Source of the DNA: Anadara kagoshimensis
Lineage: Eukaryota; Mollusca; Bivalvia; Arcoida; Arcidae
Assembly: GCA_021292105.1 (NCBI GenBank)
Contig: CM037866.1
Coordinates: forward strand, 2,960,607 to 3,024,606
Direction of reading: 5' to 3'
DNA length: 64,000 nt
Position 1 is the first letter of the stretch, and the number at the start of each line of letters is the position of its first letter. This document shows positions 36,857 through 50,266 of the stretch, in pieces. The position numbers and the translations under genes are program-made. Under the pieces are notes generated by a model. The model was not told the DNA's origin and did no database searches. It saw only the letters and a program-made list of their open reading frames with translations.

Positions 36857-38925
36857 GTAACACAGAATATGTCAAAATATATTCCACTGCGCATCAAAAC
36901 TCAAATTCTATAGTTAAAGGTTCCTATCTTGTTTTCCTTTTTCTTAAGAAATAACTATCTATTTGAGTGAATTCATTCAGTATTATGCTGTTAAATATGC
37001 TATTCCTGACTCTCATTCATAATACCGGACATTATTAATAAAAACATTGATAGCATGTCCGAAATATAAAATTATCACTACAATAATTTATTTCATTCAA
37101 GATTCCGACAAACATACGGGATTGATAGAACAGCCTTGTTTTTAAATAAGGAAAGTTACGTCGCAAGTAGACTAAGATGCTGACCAATCAAACAATGCGT
37201 GACGTAAAAGATGTCATTCTGTGACGTAATCGAATAGTTAAACGTTACGTAATCAGAGGTCATGACTCAACACTGTGTGCAAGAGCTGTTGAATGCCGGT
37301 TAAAACAAAAAGGTTAATCTAGATAAGGTAAATTCCAATTGTAAGTAATATCTTTTGAATATGTTGCGTTGTCTTTTGGTTACTTTGGTCCAGACTAGCT
37401 AGTGTAAGATATGTATAAATTATAATATGAAGATTTTGATGTCAAACCCCTTATCAGTTTAAGTGTCCTGATATCAGATAATAAGATTGAGGTCTAGGAG
37501 TGTTATAAGGATTAACGGACTGATAAAAATGGTAACGGTCGAACTAGATGATACTCTATGCTCTTAATACCGAGCGTTAGACCTTCATCGAATTTTGCAC
37601 GCGCCACACTATATGCAAAAAGGAATTGAAATACCATGATCAGAATGTCATTTCTTAAATACTTGTATATAATCGATCTATCTCGACCACTATACTTCGT
37701 TTTGTGTCACAAGGCCGATCTGGCTCGACCACTATACTACTAAGAACACCAAAGAATGTCCTATAGAATTGATATGACACTGTACAGAATTGTCCATTTC
37801 TATGCATGTCGCTAAAATGTAAATCATATTGCAATTATCAGTATTCAAAATTATCCCGCTACCTATTCCCATGTTCTTTTCATTCTCAAATTTGATTACA
37901 AAGAATAGTAACGGGATAACTATACACAAAGAGCATAACAATTGAAAACTGTTTCATAACAAACGTGGGGTTGTTACATTTACAAAGCACACAAACCCAC
38001 TTCCCTGATGAGATTTTGCATATTTAACTAAAGTTGTCATTTTTAAAGGATATTACCTTTTGTGGATTGTCATTTAACATGGACTGGTTGGGATATTTGA
38101 TTTTGATTGATTGAATTTGCTCCTAGATTTGAATATTTACTTCTTAGAAGGGTGAGGTGGCTACAAATTTGGAGTTTCGAAACACATTCGTTCTTACTCT
38201 TTCATTTCATTTTAAATCAATACCATAAGTACATTCGGTGAACCACGGCAGCCGTGTCGTGTGCAAACCTTTCTTTTATGTGACAATCAGGAAGTTAAAA
38301 CATATAATTTTACTTAGAACTCTAAAAGTTCAAAGGTAACAAGAGATCTTACATTAAACAAGCTAGAACATTTTTGAAGACATTCATTCGGAATGTAAAT
38401 TCCTGTCTTTTATTCATGATATGTTTTGAAGTTAATTAATTGGTAAGTACATGAACACCATTGTCCTGTTTTAATACAACAAAAACAATTGACTATTAAG
38501 TGAACCATGATTTATCTGATCAAGCTGTATAGTTAATACAACGACTTTCTTTTAGATATACGTGAAGCTCAAGCTGTTGAAGGTACTTTCAAGTGTCCCC
38601 TATCTCACTATCATTTGTATAATTAAGAATTTTACAACCTAATGTTTTCAGTATCCAATTTTAAAAGTAGGTTTTGTTTTTAAGATATTTTGGGGATATG
38701 ATTGAAAATTGAAATGGTTCATAATACATTCTGATACTTACACAACAGAAAAATAATAACTCTTCTTTCACCATTTAATGATTTTAGTTAAACAATATTC
38801 TTTTGCTCTTTTAAAAGTTATTGTAGAAAAAATTCTTTCATTTAGAAACCATTTGTAATAAAAAAAACATACCGACCTTGTCAAAATCATAATCCCAAAG
38901 TAAATTAAAAACAAACATATAGAGG
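36857..38925. other. gene-poor stretch with dispersed duplicate
   Basis: 37975-38450 is the partner of 26398-26875. A short duplication of CTCGACCACTATACT occurs at about 37683 and 37724. No gene seen. Confidence 0.5.
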
Positions 38926-39067
38926 ATCTTGCATGAGTGTTTATGTAATATTGAATTTATTAAACGAGTTGAATAACTTTTTATGCAACGACCCTTGGCG
39001 AGTTGCATAAAACATTATTCAACGAGTTTAATAAATTCAATATTGCATAAACACGAATGCAAGATTC
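38926..39067. mobile_element. palindromic foldback element
   Basis: The left half GGATCTTGCATGAGTGTTTA ... TTATTAAACGAGTTGAATAA is the imperfect reverse complement of the right half TTATTCAACGAGTTTAATAA ... TAAACACGAATGCAAGAT. Related copies at about 24050-24180 and 44780-44860. The flank continues TTTATTATATAATCCCATAA, the same site that is filled by another element at 44867. Confidence 0.7.
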
Positions 39068-42000
39068 TGTTTATTATATAATCCCATAAAACTGTTTTTT
39101 TCGTAGAATTAAGACCTGTCTTCTGATTATAAAGAAAACAGCTGATTGACCTAAACACAAGTTCACGTAAATGTGTACATGCGCCAAAATTAATCCTGCT
39201 GAAATATAAAAAGTAAACAATAGTCTATCCGCAGGATACAAAAACAAAACAAACATTTTCAATTTAAATACAATGTATCTTCTTTTTAGAAAAAAAGTAC
39301 AAAAGTATCAGCCTAAATTAGAATCAACAAACAGTGTCAAATGAAACAAACAACTATGGATTAGGTCAATTGTGTGACGTCACTCTGGAATGACTTTATG
39401 CTTTTATATCGTCACACTCATTCAATACGATTTTTATTGTATGACCGTATTATATGGATTATTGAGTAGATTATATAATAAAACAATTTATGTCGAAACC
39501 ACAAATCACAAAGCAAATTAAAACAAACATACAAATTCATGTCGAATTCCAAAGCAATATAAAAACGTTAAAGCTGAAAATTAAATCGAAAACCGTCAAT
39601 GTCCATAAAGAACGTGATGCAGGATGCTCAGGAAGGGTGAGCACTTCCTGTAACAAACAAATAGTTATATGATTATCTGCATTTTGGGTATTGTATGCTT
39701 AACAACTGAAAACTGAAACGTTGATATTTCTTATTCTATATTGCCGATTCATATAGTATAAAGATGGTCCAACTTCAACTTCTTTATGTTTGTTCAGGTG
39801 TTTAACTGTATTTGCAAATTTAGATTGTGATTTGAACTTGGACTGGTATGCTTGTGTTTAAATTTCAAATTTTTTACTTTGCTTTTTGAATTTGTAATTT
39901 GAACCAAGACCGATATGTTATCAGTGCACAATTGCTGATAGATTGGGTTTTTTCTTCTTATGAAGCAGAATTTAGGCAGAACCTTGTTAATATAGGACAG
40001 AACACTTACAGAAATATAGATGACGTTCTGTCTTTTAACCATCCTAAATTTTGAGTTTGTGAATGTTATCCATCCTAGCGAGCTTGAGATAAAACGATTG
40101 CTTTTTTTGCTTCATATTTAGACTTATACTTTAGTAATTATGCCCACGAAAAGCTAAATTTGAAACTGTATGTAAAACTTGATGATTTCAGTTATTTTTA
40201 TTGTCAATATTCTTTTTTCATAATCATTATTTCCGCTTATGGTGTATTTGTTTCCCAATTTATACGCTATGGTTGAGCTTGTTTCCACTATAGGAACTTT
40301 ATACAAAAAGGCAGGCTTCATACAAGATAAATAGTTGACCCAGGGATATTGCAAGCCTAGGCTTATCAGAGCCCTCAAAAATTTTATGGTCGTCATCACA
40401 GTATTGTTAATGTCTCTTTGTCCAAGATTGCACTGTATAAATTTGACGAACCTTATTTTGATTTAACACGTGACAATTGTAGCTGGCTAAGCAGCAGGTG
40501 CTTACAAAGCACCAAACGTCATTTCCCTTATGAAAGTCCGTGTGTACTACCTAACCTGACAGTTTCAATTGCTTCTAGATTGTGATTTACACTAAGAATA
40601 ATACTAGTATGTAATTTAAATCACCGAACTGGTAATTCTGCTGGTAGTTGTAGCCGCGAGGATGTCACAAACTCAGTAGTAAAGAACAATGTGTATAATT
40701 GTCAGAAATAAACTATTGTTTCCATTTGCTGCTAGTTAAAATTTGAAATTCCTCAAAAAACAAAGTATACTTCCTCAAGCAATGCATTTCCTTAGCTAAA
40801 TTTTGAAAATTATATTTTGGTCCTTTGGGTATGTTTTCAACATGTTGAAAACAATTTTGGTTTCATAACTGGTCCAAGCACTAATGATGAGGAATGGTAT
40901 TGCGAAAGGGCCTTCTAGTGCTGTAACAATAAAACTAGTAAAATATGTAATTTCAACCACTGATCCGGTACCTGCAGGTGTCTGTTTGGACATCACAAAT
41001 TGAGTTGGCAATAATTGTGTATATAATTGTGAGCCCGGGTGGATTTGTTATTCTGCCCAAACGGATGGATTGTTATTCTAACTGGGAATGTTTTTAATTT
41101 GCCCGGGCGAATTGTTATTTTATCTGGGCTGATAAGTTATTCTGCCCGGGCAGATTATTTAACCATTAAACTGTCTAGAAATGACGTTTATAGTGTTAAA
41201 ACTTCCACTGCAGTGCAAAGCAAACCGAATAACGCGCGCTAACATACCAATCAAAAATAAAATGACAATGCCCACAAAAGTAGAAACCTGGAAAATCGTG
41301 TTACATACATGAAGTTCTGCTAAATAGAGAAATCGCGGGCTGATGCTCCTAAAGAGTTAACACATGTCAATCATAAAGGCAATGCACAAAGCAAATAAAG
41401 AATAAATAACTATATTTATCAAAACTTAACTGCAGTTTTTTTAGTCAATTGAATTTTTTATCCAAACATTGAAAATATTCTGCAAATTTTTTCTATCATA
41501 TAGAAAATCAGGTCATAATTTTAAGCGGATGTATTTGCTATAAACTGACATTTTCATATTGATCTCGGCTATTGTTTCAGCCAAATTTATTCTTCAATAG
41601 TTTTATGTTGTTTGATTTTAGAGCTCTTAAGATGTGCATGTAATCCAAAATCATGACGAACATATTTCACTAAATATTCACAGAATTAAACTGGTTATGT
41701 CATGAAATAAATGTAAAAAACGACAACTTTCAGATTAACTATGGTAGAGTCTGTTTCCACTACGGAAACTTATACAACGGAGCAAGCTGCGTACAAATAA
41801 ATTGTTGATGCAAAAATATAACAGGCTTCTGCTTATCAAGACTCTCAAAAAGCTAGTGGAATTTGACGTGTTTAAATAAAGTTTCAAGGTTCCAAATTTT
41901 TACTGTGATAACATTGATTGTTAAAATGGTATGTTTTTAAAAACTGTTTCTAAGCGTATAGGAGACTTAATAATAAAGAAGTAAAAATTGCATAATGAAG

Positions 42001-43840
42001 AATACTCTGAAAGTAGTCATTAAATGTTGTAAATAACATAAGTATTAATTTTCTTTAAACTATCACAGTATTCCTTTACACTGCAATTTTATATATTTCA
42101 ATAGAAATTTCATTTACAAAAAAAGGCAAGCACTCAGAGATATTGTATGTCTAGATTTATCGGGTACTTCAGAATGTTTTGGCGTCATAAATAATTAAAC
42201 GATAAGAATGATGTCTCTGTATAGAAAAAATATCCTATATATATTTGGCATCCTTAAGTTCCATATTATTTATTTATTTATTTATTTTTTTTTTACAAAT
42301 TTTGATGTCCCACATGGTGGTTGTAGCTATCCACACAGAAGATACCTACCCTTTTGGAACACCCAGTGTCACATTTCTGGTGGTTATTTACGTGTTGAAT
42401 CAAATGTTCCAGTTGTAGCAGAACACCCAATGCGCATTAAAAAGAATGAAAGAAAATCTTAAAATCATTCACACTTAATAATATAAAAGTCACCCAACAA
42501 CATTACTAATCCATTCAGTGATGTTTTACAAATATGTTTGAAGATTTTCATCTTCAAAATATTTATCTATGAACGTTTTATTAGTTTAGCCACTAATACA
42601 TGTGTAAAAAGGTTTTCAGTTTTTTTTCAGATTTATTTTCGTTTCCGTACCTTAAAAAATTTACCAACTAATTTGATCTTAAATTTGGAAATAAACAAAC
42701 CCACCTTCCAAGTCAAAGGGTTGACAATTACTATACTCTATTTTAAATTATCAATTTGACCGTCAAACTACAGACTGTCAATTATTCAAATCAACATCCA
42801 CGTTATATAGACGACGGGATTGTTTTCTGGAAAACGGCAGTCTAGTGTTGTAAAATTAAAACTGGTATCATATGTAATTATAAGTATACTAGAAAAGCGT
42901 ATATGATGTACGATTATTCTATACGTTTCCCAATTTAAATTGGAAAATTAAAAATCTTATATATATATCTGTTTTTCAAGAATCAAAAATAAACTTATGA
43001 ATAAAAGTGAATAAATAGAATTTTCAGCATTCTGTCTCTATTTAAAGGCATATGCTATGAAATAGAACCACCATTCAAAACAAGCTAATTTTTTTCACTG
43101 TTTGTTCTATATGAACATGCAAACAAAAATATGCAAAAGTAATGGTAGGTCACCGCATGTAATTTTTCAACAACTCTTGTTCAATGTATGCAGTATTTCA
43201 AGGATTTTGCATTTTTAGCCAAAAATCGGTATAATTTGAAAAATCAACCTCAAACAAACTCAAGAAATTCATTAAAATGTTATAAACAGCAAACATATAT
43301 CATACCCATATTTAACATGTTAAGAATTGCCAAAGTTGGCAGTTCAATACACATTTATTAAAATAATTGGTAAAAAATACATTGGAGAAAGTGTTCATTT
43401 TACCGCCCTTTTCACAAAAATTCCATACATTTTCATGTACAAAGAAAATTCTACCATTCGAAATCTTATCAAAATCTGCCAAAAGTTTAACGAGACTATA
43501 TACTTCACAAAACAAAGAAAAATTGATAGGTCACCAGGGTATTTTCGGATTTAAAAATAAAAATGATTTTTTAAAATTTTCCATTGAAAAAATTGAAAAA
43601 AATCCCCAAAAGATTTTCTCTTTTCTATTAATTCAAATATAAGCGTCAGATTTTTAACAATACACAAAGTAAAGTATATTTTTACATATAATTGACAATA
43701 TTAATCGATGTTTTATAATCTGGATATTAAAAATAGATTCCTAATTATCGTAAAAATAGCTGCGAATCTATAGGAATTCAAAAAAAAATATAACAGTTTT
43801 GTTCAACCATGTCAACATTCTAATATCTCTTGGAACTTAC
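39068..43840. other. gene-poor stretch, several repeat copies
   Basis: No gene supported. 40230-40400, 41745-41870 and about 42120-42190 are diverged copies of one repeat (GTTTCCACTA-GGAACTT ... GCTTATCA). 41036-41160 has loose ~32-bp repeats with GCCCGGGCAGATT-TTATTCTG. Copies of the CCGTCTAGTGCTGTAA motif at 40865-40935 and 42820-42870. Confidence 0.5.
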
Positions 43841-44023
43841 ATGAATTTCCATTACCTTGTGGTATAGATAAAGAGAGAAAACTCTATACCATGGTAAGTT
43901 TACATTTTGTGCATCTGTGCCTGTAATACTCGGATTATAGGCCGTACCGTTTTTCGTTTTGAATAACATAAGATAGATAGAACCTAGTTGCTGCAACGTT
44001 GAGGTGAAATTTGGACAATTCAC
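43841..44023 (-). CDS. orphan exon candidate, unrecognised
   Basis: An open - strand frame of 61 codons (NCPNFTSTLQQLGSIYLMLF ... LYLYHKVMEIH) ends exactly at a good donor, GTAAGT. The composition looks protein-like. I find no acceptor in frame just upstream, where the sequence is an 81-bp duplication. Probably a relic exon or chance. Confidence 0.2.
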
Positions 44024-44172
44024 CGTTGTTTATGTTTACTGTAATAGACATCATTTAATCATTTTTCAAAGCATGTAGTTGAGAAGTACAATTGGACAAT
44101 TCACCGTTTTTTATGTTTACTGTAATAGACATCATTTAATCATTTTTCAAAGCATCTAGTTGAGAACTCCGT
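44011..44172 (+). repeat. 81-bp direct tandem duplication
   Basis: TTGGACAATTCACCGTT ... CATTTTTCAAAGCAT-TAGTTGAGAA occurs twice, at 44011 and 44092, with few differences. Confidence 0.9.
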
Positions 44173-44866
44173 TCGGGTTTGTCAAAAGTTGGACAATATT
44201 TGTTCATTTGAATCATGCGGGCAGAAAGTATCTTCTCGCCTTTTCTTCTTAGATACTTAAATAAACCTCCATCTTCTTCTAAAAGCCATTTTGATCACTA
44301 ATTTTACGATTTATACGGTTCATATTGCCGAATACTGATTAAAAGAAAGCCGGGTGTTTACAGTTGCTACGGTCGATCTTCGTATACTGCTTGTATATCC
44401 CTTCATTTCACCACTTACACATTAAATAACGTAAACAGAGTAGTCTCCACTGGATGCGCGGATTCGGTGCGCAATCTAAAAACCCAAAAATGTCTTTAAA
44501 CAATAAGCATATTTTTTTGGATTAATAGGAAATAAACGAAAACGTTTAAGAATTTGAAAGGGCATCATTTTAGTTCCCTCAAATGTCATTTTTATTAGTG
44601 ATTTGAATGATCTCTTAAAGATCCTTAAATATACCTTAAATTGATGAAAGTTCCATTAAGATTCTCAAAGCGCTTCAAGGAGTTTAACGGGCATTCAAGT
44701 ATATGTAAACCAAAGTATTTGAATATTAAATTTCATAGACATAAAAATGACAACACTGTCTATTAAAATTGATACAGGATCATGCATTCGTGCTTCTAAA
44801 ATATTCAATTGAATTTATTAAACGAGTTGAATAATTTTTATGCAACGAGCCTTGCAAGATTCTATT

Positions 44867-46688
44867 TACCGTAAATCGGGAAATTTTGGCTGTAGTTTAA
44901 TTTTGGTTTATTTGGCACCCAACTTAAAAGTGGCAAAATTAAACACACAAAAATAATATATATTCTAAAAAAAGAAATGCCAATATCTACCTGAAAATCG
45001 ATGTTCCGTTATTGAGCACTTTAACATAACTTGCCGGAAAACAGTCATATTTGCCGGACTTGTCCGATAAAAATTTATTTTGACCGACGTGAAAAATCAC
45101 CAGTCGGACATTTTCAATTTTACAACAGGAATATAAACGGACTAATCAGTTTTCGGTCCGACAAAAGTAAACTAGCGCTATTCTGTCTGTCGGTCTTTAA
45201 AACCCTACCCGACTTCACAAAGTATATCCTTACCGCGTGTTTACCTGTCATTTAATCAGGCGATTGTTTATTAATCAGTAAATACTTGTGGACTTAAGTA
45301 GTCGCATATCTATTTCTTTTATTTCCCAGTCAGAATCATCATAACTTTCTTTAAACGTGTGTTTGTTTAATTGTAAAATGTGTTGATTACGAAAGCCATA
45401 ACGAGTGTCGGTCAAGGGTGAAGTTTGTTATTACAGAGGTTCCACACTGGTGTTAAAAATCAACTACTACGCGCTTCGTAATTGTTTCATTATTATGAAC
45501 TGTCCCCTTATACAGTGATCTTGTCTTTCACTTGCATATATAGTATACCGTAAATCGGGAAATATTGGTTGTAGTTTAATTTTGGTTTATTTGGCACCCA
45601 ACTTAAAAGTGCCAAAATTAACCACACCAAATTAATACATATTCTAAAAAAAGAAATGACAATATTTACCTGAAAATCGATGTTCTGCATTAGAGCACTT
45701 TTATCTTAACTTGCCGGAAAACGGTCATATTTGCCAGACTTGTCCGATAAACATTTATTTTGACCGACGTGAAATCACCAGTCGGACATTTTCAATTTTA
45801 CAACAGGAATATAAACGGACTAATCAGTGTCAGTTATTGTCCTTACCGCGTGTTTACCTGTCATCTAATCAGGTTAATGTTTATTAATCAGTAAATACCT
45901 ATGTCGCGTGTCTATTTATTTTGTTTCCCAGTCGGAAACATCATAACTTTCTTTAAACGTGTATTTGTTTAATTGTAAAATGTGTTGATAATTGAAGCCA
46001 TAACGAGTGTCGGTTTAGGATGAGGTTTGTTATTTCAGAGGTTCCACGCGGGGTGTTGAAAATTAACTACTACGCGCTTCGTAATTCCTTCAATATTAAT
46101 AGACTGTCCCCTTATACAGTACTTTTGCTTTTAACTTGCATATATAGTAATACCGATATATCGGTATTTCAATTTGTATTATCGTTATTTTATGAAACCC
46201 GGAAGGCTTAATATGCATTCCATTTCATTTTTCTAATTTATAAATTACAACACTTCTGGTTTTCAATCAGCATAATCCTTCGTCTTGTGGCTGTTTGTGA
46301 AGATTTTTTTTCAGTAAAGTGCCAAAAATAAAACGCCTTATTCAGTGAAGTATCAAATTTAGACACACCAAAATTAAACATCCACAGTTTGAGAGAAAAC
46401 CGCCAAATTATCCCGACGCCAAAATTTCCCGATTAACGGTATACCGATATATCGGTATTTCAATTTATCGTTATTTTTAGGAAGGCTTAATAGTGCATTC
46501 CATTTCATTTTCTTATAAATAAATTACAACACTTCCGGTTTTCAATCAGCATAATCCGTTCGTCTTGTGGCTCTTTGTGAACATTTATTCAGTGAAGTAC
46601 CAAATTTAAACACACCAAAATTAAACATCCACATTTTGAGAAAAAAACGCCAAATTATCCCGACGCCAAAATTTCCCGATTTACGGTA
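44867..46688. mobile_element. TIR element with a second copy of itself inserted (outer)
   Basis: The outer ends are TACCGTAAATCGGGAAATTT at 44867 and AAATTTCCCGATTTACGGTA at 46688, inverted repeats, flanked by TA on both sides. The outer left part (44867-45545) and outer right part (46443-46688) are separated by the inner element. The same flank without the element stands at about 39060-39090 (GATTCTGTTTATTATATAAT), confirming the insertion point and a TA target. TA targets suggest the Tc1/mariner group; no transposase is present. Confidence 0.8.
45546..46442. mobile_element. inner copy of the TIR element
   Basis: Starts TACCGTAAATCGGGAAATAT and ends ATTTCCCGATTAACGGTA. Its left half duplicates 44867-45545 and its right half duplicates 46443-46688, giving the order left-left-right-right. 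It sits at a TA in the middle of the outer copy (after CATATATAGTA). Confidence 0.8.
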
Positions 46689-47598
46689 TTATATAATTCC
46701 ATAAAACAAGGTTTTCATATATTTAAAACTTGTATTCTCATTATAAGAAAAAGCTGATTGACCGAAACACAACGAGTTTACGTAACTGTGTATATACGCC
46801 AAAAGTAATCCTGCTGAAATATTTAACAATAGTCTGTCCAAGGAAACAAAAACAAAACGAACATTTTCAATTTAAATACAATGTGTCGTCTTTTTAGAAG
46901 AAAAGTACAAAAGTATCAGCTTAAATTAGAATAAGAAAACAGTGTCAAATGAAACAAACAACTGTGAACTAGGTCAACTGTGTGACGTAAAAGTGCGCGC
47001 ACTTTGGAATGTCCAAAACTTGGACAAGGATTACTCGGAATCGCTATCCATGATTTAATATTCTGGTCCTTTTTTAGGAACTGATAATTTGTTTTGATAA
47101 ATATGGATTTGAATTGTTTCTCCGGTGACTGGTCCTGCAAAAATGCCGTGGAATCTGCCGTGTAATGCATTACTGATTGTTGATTATTGGAAGATGGCTG
47201 TTGTGAAAGTTTTGAACTGATGAAGGCTGTACCCGATGACTGTGTGGATATAATCTAGTTTGTGCTGGCTGTCCATGGAGTATTTTGGAAATTTCGTTGT
47301 ATTTATCGGTAATTATGTGATGATAATTGTTAATGTATGATAGATTACGATGATCAGAAATTTGCATTTATTTATTTGATTTAGTAAAAGTAGTACCGTG
47401 CGTAGTGCGTAAGGATATAACCTAATTCACACGCAATTATGACGTCACACTCATTGAATACGATTTTATTGTATTACCGTATTACACGGATTATTGAGGA
47501 GATTATATAATAAATTCATGAATCATGAAAGAGCAATTGTAGTAACGTTTTCAGGAATGCAAATTAATTTTTGTATTATTTATCTTTGATTTTCGCAG
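46689..47598. other. intergenic; duplicate of 39080-39490
   Basis: TTATATAATTCCATAAAAC ... AATCCTGCTGAAATAT and, further on, CACTCATTGAATACGATTTT ... GATTATATAATAAA match 39080-39490 in the same order. About 400 bases at 46990-47400 are extra here. No gene seen. Confidence 0.55.
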
Positions 47599-47682
47599 AC
47601 GGAGGCAACATTTAGCTATAAAGAAAAGTTGTACAATTTGGTTATGAAGAAACAGCATTTTCCAAAGTCACTGAAATGGAAG
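47599..47682 (+). CDS. exon of the ANK/ART gene (28 codons)
   Basis: Good acceptor (TGATTTTCGCAG), 84 bases fully open, donor GTTTGT. The frame reads TEATFSYKEKLYNLVMKK then QHFPKSLKWK. Phase 0 on both sides fits the next exon at 49905. It is a charged helical stretch ahead of the ankyrin part; no known domain. Assignment to this gene rests on strand, phase and order. Confidence 0.5.
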
Positions 47683-47769
47683 GTTTGTAACAAAATGTTT
47701 TATACTTTGTAATCATTTTAGTTACAAATTTGCCAAAAGATTGTAAAAATCGAAACGTTTATTTCAAAC

Positions 47770-47902
47770 TGGAACATTTAACGTCAGCACAAAAGAAAAC
47801 TGGAACATTGTACATCATCACAAAAGAAAATTGAAATATTGTACGTCATCATAAAGAAAATTGAACCATTTTACATCATCACAAAAGAAAACTGAATCAT
47901 TT
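47770..47902 (+). repeat. ~33-bp tandem repeat, four units
   Basis: AA(C/T)TGGAACATT-TACATCATCACAAAAGAA recurs four times with small changes, in the intron after the exon at 47599. Confidence 0.8.
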
Positions 47903-48741
47903 ATTGTTCTTGTTAATTCCGATATTTTTATTTGATTATGGACTGGTATGTTTCTCTTTGATTTTAGTCTTAAAGTGGTTTTAAAATTTCCATGTCAACC
48001 AGGTGAAGATATTATTTTCCTATGTTTACATTACAAATGCATTGCCTTATTTGAAAGTCTTTGGAACCATTGCGTTAATTTTTCGATGACAGCAGTGTGT
48101 CACGCGCTCTATGTAAAGCAATACGTCAGTTAATATCTTCACCCAATCCGCTTTCGATGTACAGCGGAGGAATACATACCACCAAGGAACTACTTATTCA
48201 TTCACAATTTCCTGTGGGTTCATTCATAAATCTATCCGGCGACTGCAGGGACGCTCTTTACTAGCGGTAACAAACGTATAAATTTGTCATACTGCACCAA
48301 TTTTAAAAATTATTTGAAAATAAAAAACAATAATAAAAACCAATATTTGTTGTCTTTTTATATGAAAATAATTTTTTAATGATTTATGACCATTTCCCAT
48401 GGCCTGTGTAAAGATACGAAGTGAAAAAATTAGTGAGTCCGAGGACACCACATTTAAATTATGAACAACTGTTTGTTATTCGACTAAATAATTATATTCA
48501 TGGTAATATCTTACCAAACGGATTATTGTTTAGTGAAAAAAGAAGAAATAGCATTTAATTTTCAAAAGTGTTTTACGGAACTATATTTTACGATCAGCAA
48601 GCAACGAGACAAATCAACATGGCTGTTCTCTTATATGGTTCTAAAATAAGAGCTATCTCGCTTTAAGTGTTCCAACCACATTAATACACCGACTTTCGGA
48701 AAATTAATAACACCTTTTTGTGGGTAAAAATAATGTAAACA
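47903..48741. other. intron, nothing recognised
   Basis: Apart from the hairpin that follows, I see no exon or clear repeat between 47903 and 48741, and none from 48888 to 49640. Confidence 0.4.
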
Positions 48742-48887
48742 TAAGGATTGAATGTCACTTTGAATGCTGTCATCGAGGTATGACTGCATCAGCTCACGTT
48801 CAAAGTTAACATGAATCGCTTCGCTTTGAACGTGAGCTGATGCAGTCATACCTCGATGACAGCATTCAAAGTGACATTCAATCCTTA
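48742..48887. repeat. perfect inverted repeat, 64-bp arms, 18-base loop
   Basis: 48742-48805 (TAAGGATTGAATGTCACTTT ... CGTTCAAAG) and 48824-48887 are exact reverse complements by eye. The loop is TTAACATGAATCGCTTCG. It lies in an intron of the ANK/ART gene, on its sense strand. Confidence 0.95.
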
Positions 48888-49904
48888 ATTTACTTCTTAT
48901 TACATAATAGATTTTTAAAGACTTTGAAAAGTAATCCCTTTATATTCTTATGTGATGTAACGTGACTTTCATTATTATGTGCATAAGAATAAAGAAACAA
49001 ATCAGCAATTGTACAAAAAATTGAAACAATGGTTCTCTAATACAAAATTTAAAAAATATAACTTTCAAGTGACAGTGACGAATGGAAATAGCACAATTAA
49101 TGAAATGCATTCACAGTGAACGTTTTACTCACAAGGCTTATAATTGCAAACATATTATTATAGCTGTCAGTAGAATGTATGTCTCATTATAGACCTTTAA
49201 TAGAACATACTAAAAATTAATGTTCGAGGATTGCTGGGCCTATTTTTAGTCAAGTTTTATTTTTATAAACATAAATATGTTGTGAGCTTTCAATGTTTTG
49301 TTAGAAACTATTAATAATTTAATAGAAAAAATTGCTTATGTCTTCTGAACCTTTGCAAATGGTAAATAACACTCTATGTATGGGTGCTATATGGTACATA
49401 TTATAAAAATTACCACGATTTTCTTAAAGTTTTATACTTTAGTTGCTATTACTATTTAAAATTGTGCATTCTTTGCCTTTAAACACAAGTGAATGATAAG
49501 ATCAATGACGTTTTTCATACTTACACCGTTTAACACAAGTAAATGCGAAGAGTAAATGAAGTAACAAGCGGCATATTTATATACAATTATCTTTTATGCT
49601 TCATTGCTAAGAAGGAAGTGAAGTAATAAAAAACCAAACATATAATTCATGTCCAAATCAAAATTTAGAAGCAAAGACAAAAAATGAATCTGAAAAGATA
49701 GGTTAAGCACATGACATTCCACCAGAGAAGTGAAGCAAGTTTTTTTTCTAGCTACACCCGTCACGTTTTAATCAAAATTGAGTGAATGGAACAATGAGAC
49801 GTCAAGTATAACCAGGACAATTCTGAACACAGAGACATCATACTTAACAACAATATATTATGAACTGGTCGTACAAACTATTAATTTTATTTTGTTTCAA
49901 ACAG

Positions 49905-50266
49905 GTAGAAGAACAATACACGAGTGAAAACATGATATATAATGCAAAAAAGGGAAACTGGGAAACGGTATGGAAAATTCTGAAACACAAGCCTGAATAT
50001 GTGAACTGCATTCCAGAGAAAAGTTCTTGGGCAGCTCTCCATCAAGCTGTTTACTTTAGTAATATTGAAGCTGTCCAGACACTGGTGGAGGAATATGGAG
50101 CCGATGTTAATATTGTTACAAGACCTAATAAAGACGGTGTGGCTAAAGGGGGAACAAGTGCCATAGCATTGGCTAGACAGAGAGATGACATGGATTTTAC
50201 GAGTATTTACTGACACAAAGTATTCTACAGCAACCAATAATGCCAATTGAGAACTTATTAGTCAGG
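49905..50266 (+). pseudogene. ankyrin exon of the ANK/ART gene, with one frameshift
   Basis: After acceptor TTGTTTCAAACAG the frame reads VEEQYTSENMIYNAKKGNWE, then an ankyrin repeat (SWAALHQAVYF, EAVQTLVEEYGADVN) and RPNKDG. It parallels the first part of the exon at 59564 almost residue for residue (NAK-G-W, VN, PEKSSW, ALHQA, YF, EYGAD/HFGAD, TRPN-DG, GTSA, QR), so the two are an internal duplication. After ARQRDDMDF the frame meets a stop; shifting by one base restores similarity (YEYLLTQSILQQ against YYLIAQEQQQ). The exon is 362 bases; one more would make it phase 0 on both sides, as its neighbours need. Either the gene is broken here, or the sequence has a one-base error. Confidence 0.65.

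Noticed and set aside
40294..40319. Resemblance to a recombination attB-type cloning site (GTACAAAAAAGCAGGCT-like)
   Set aside because: Several mismatches, and related copies of the surrounding repeat exist at 41745 and 42120, so it is native repeat sequence and not vector.
42208..42462. 84-codon + strand frame with PHGGCSYPHRRYLPF
   Set aside because: No recognisable family or splice borders; surrounded by dispersed repeats.
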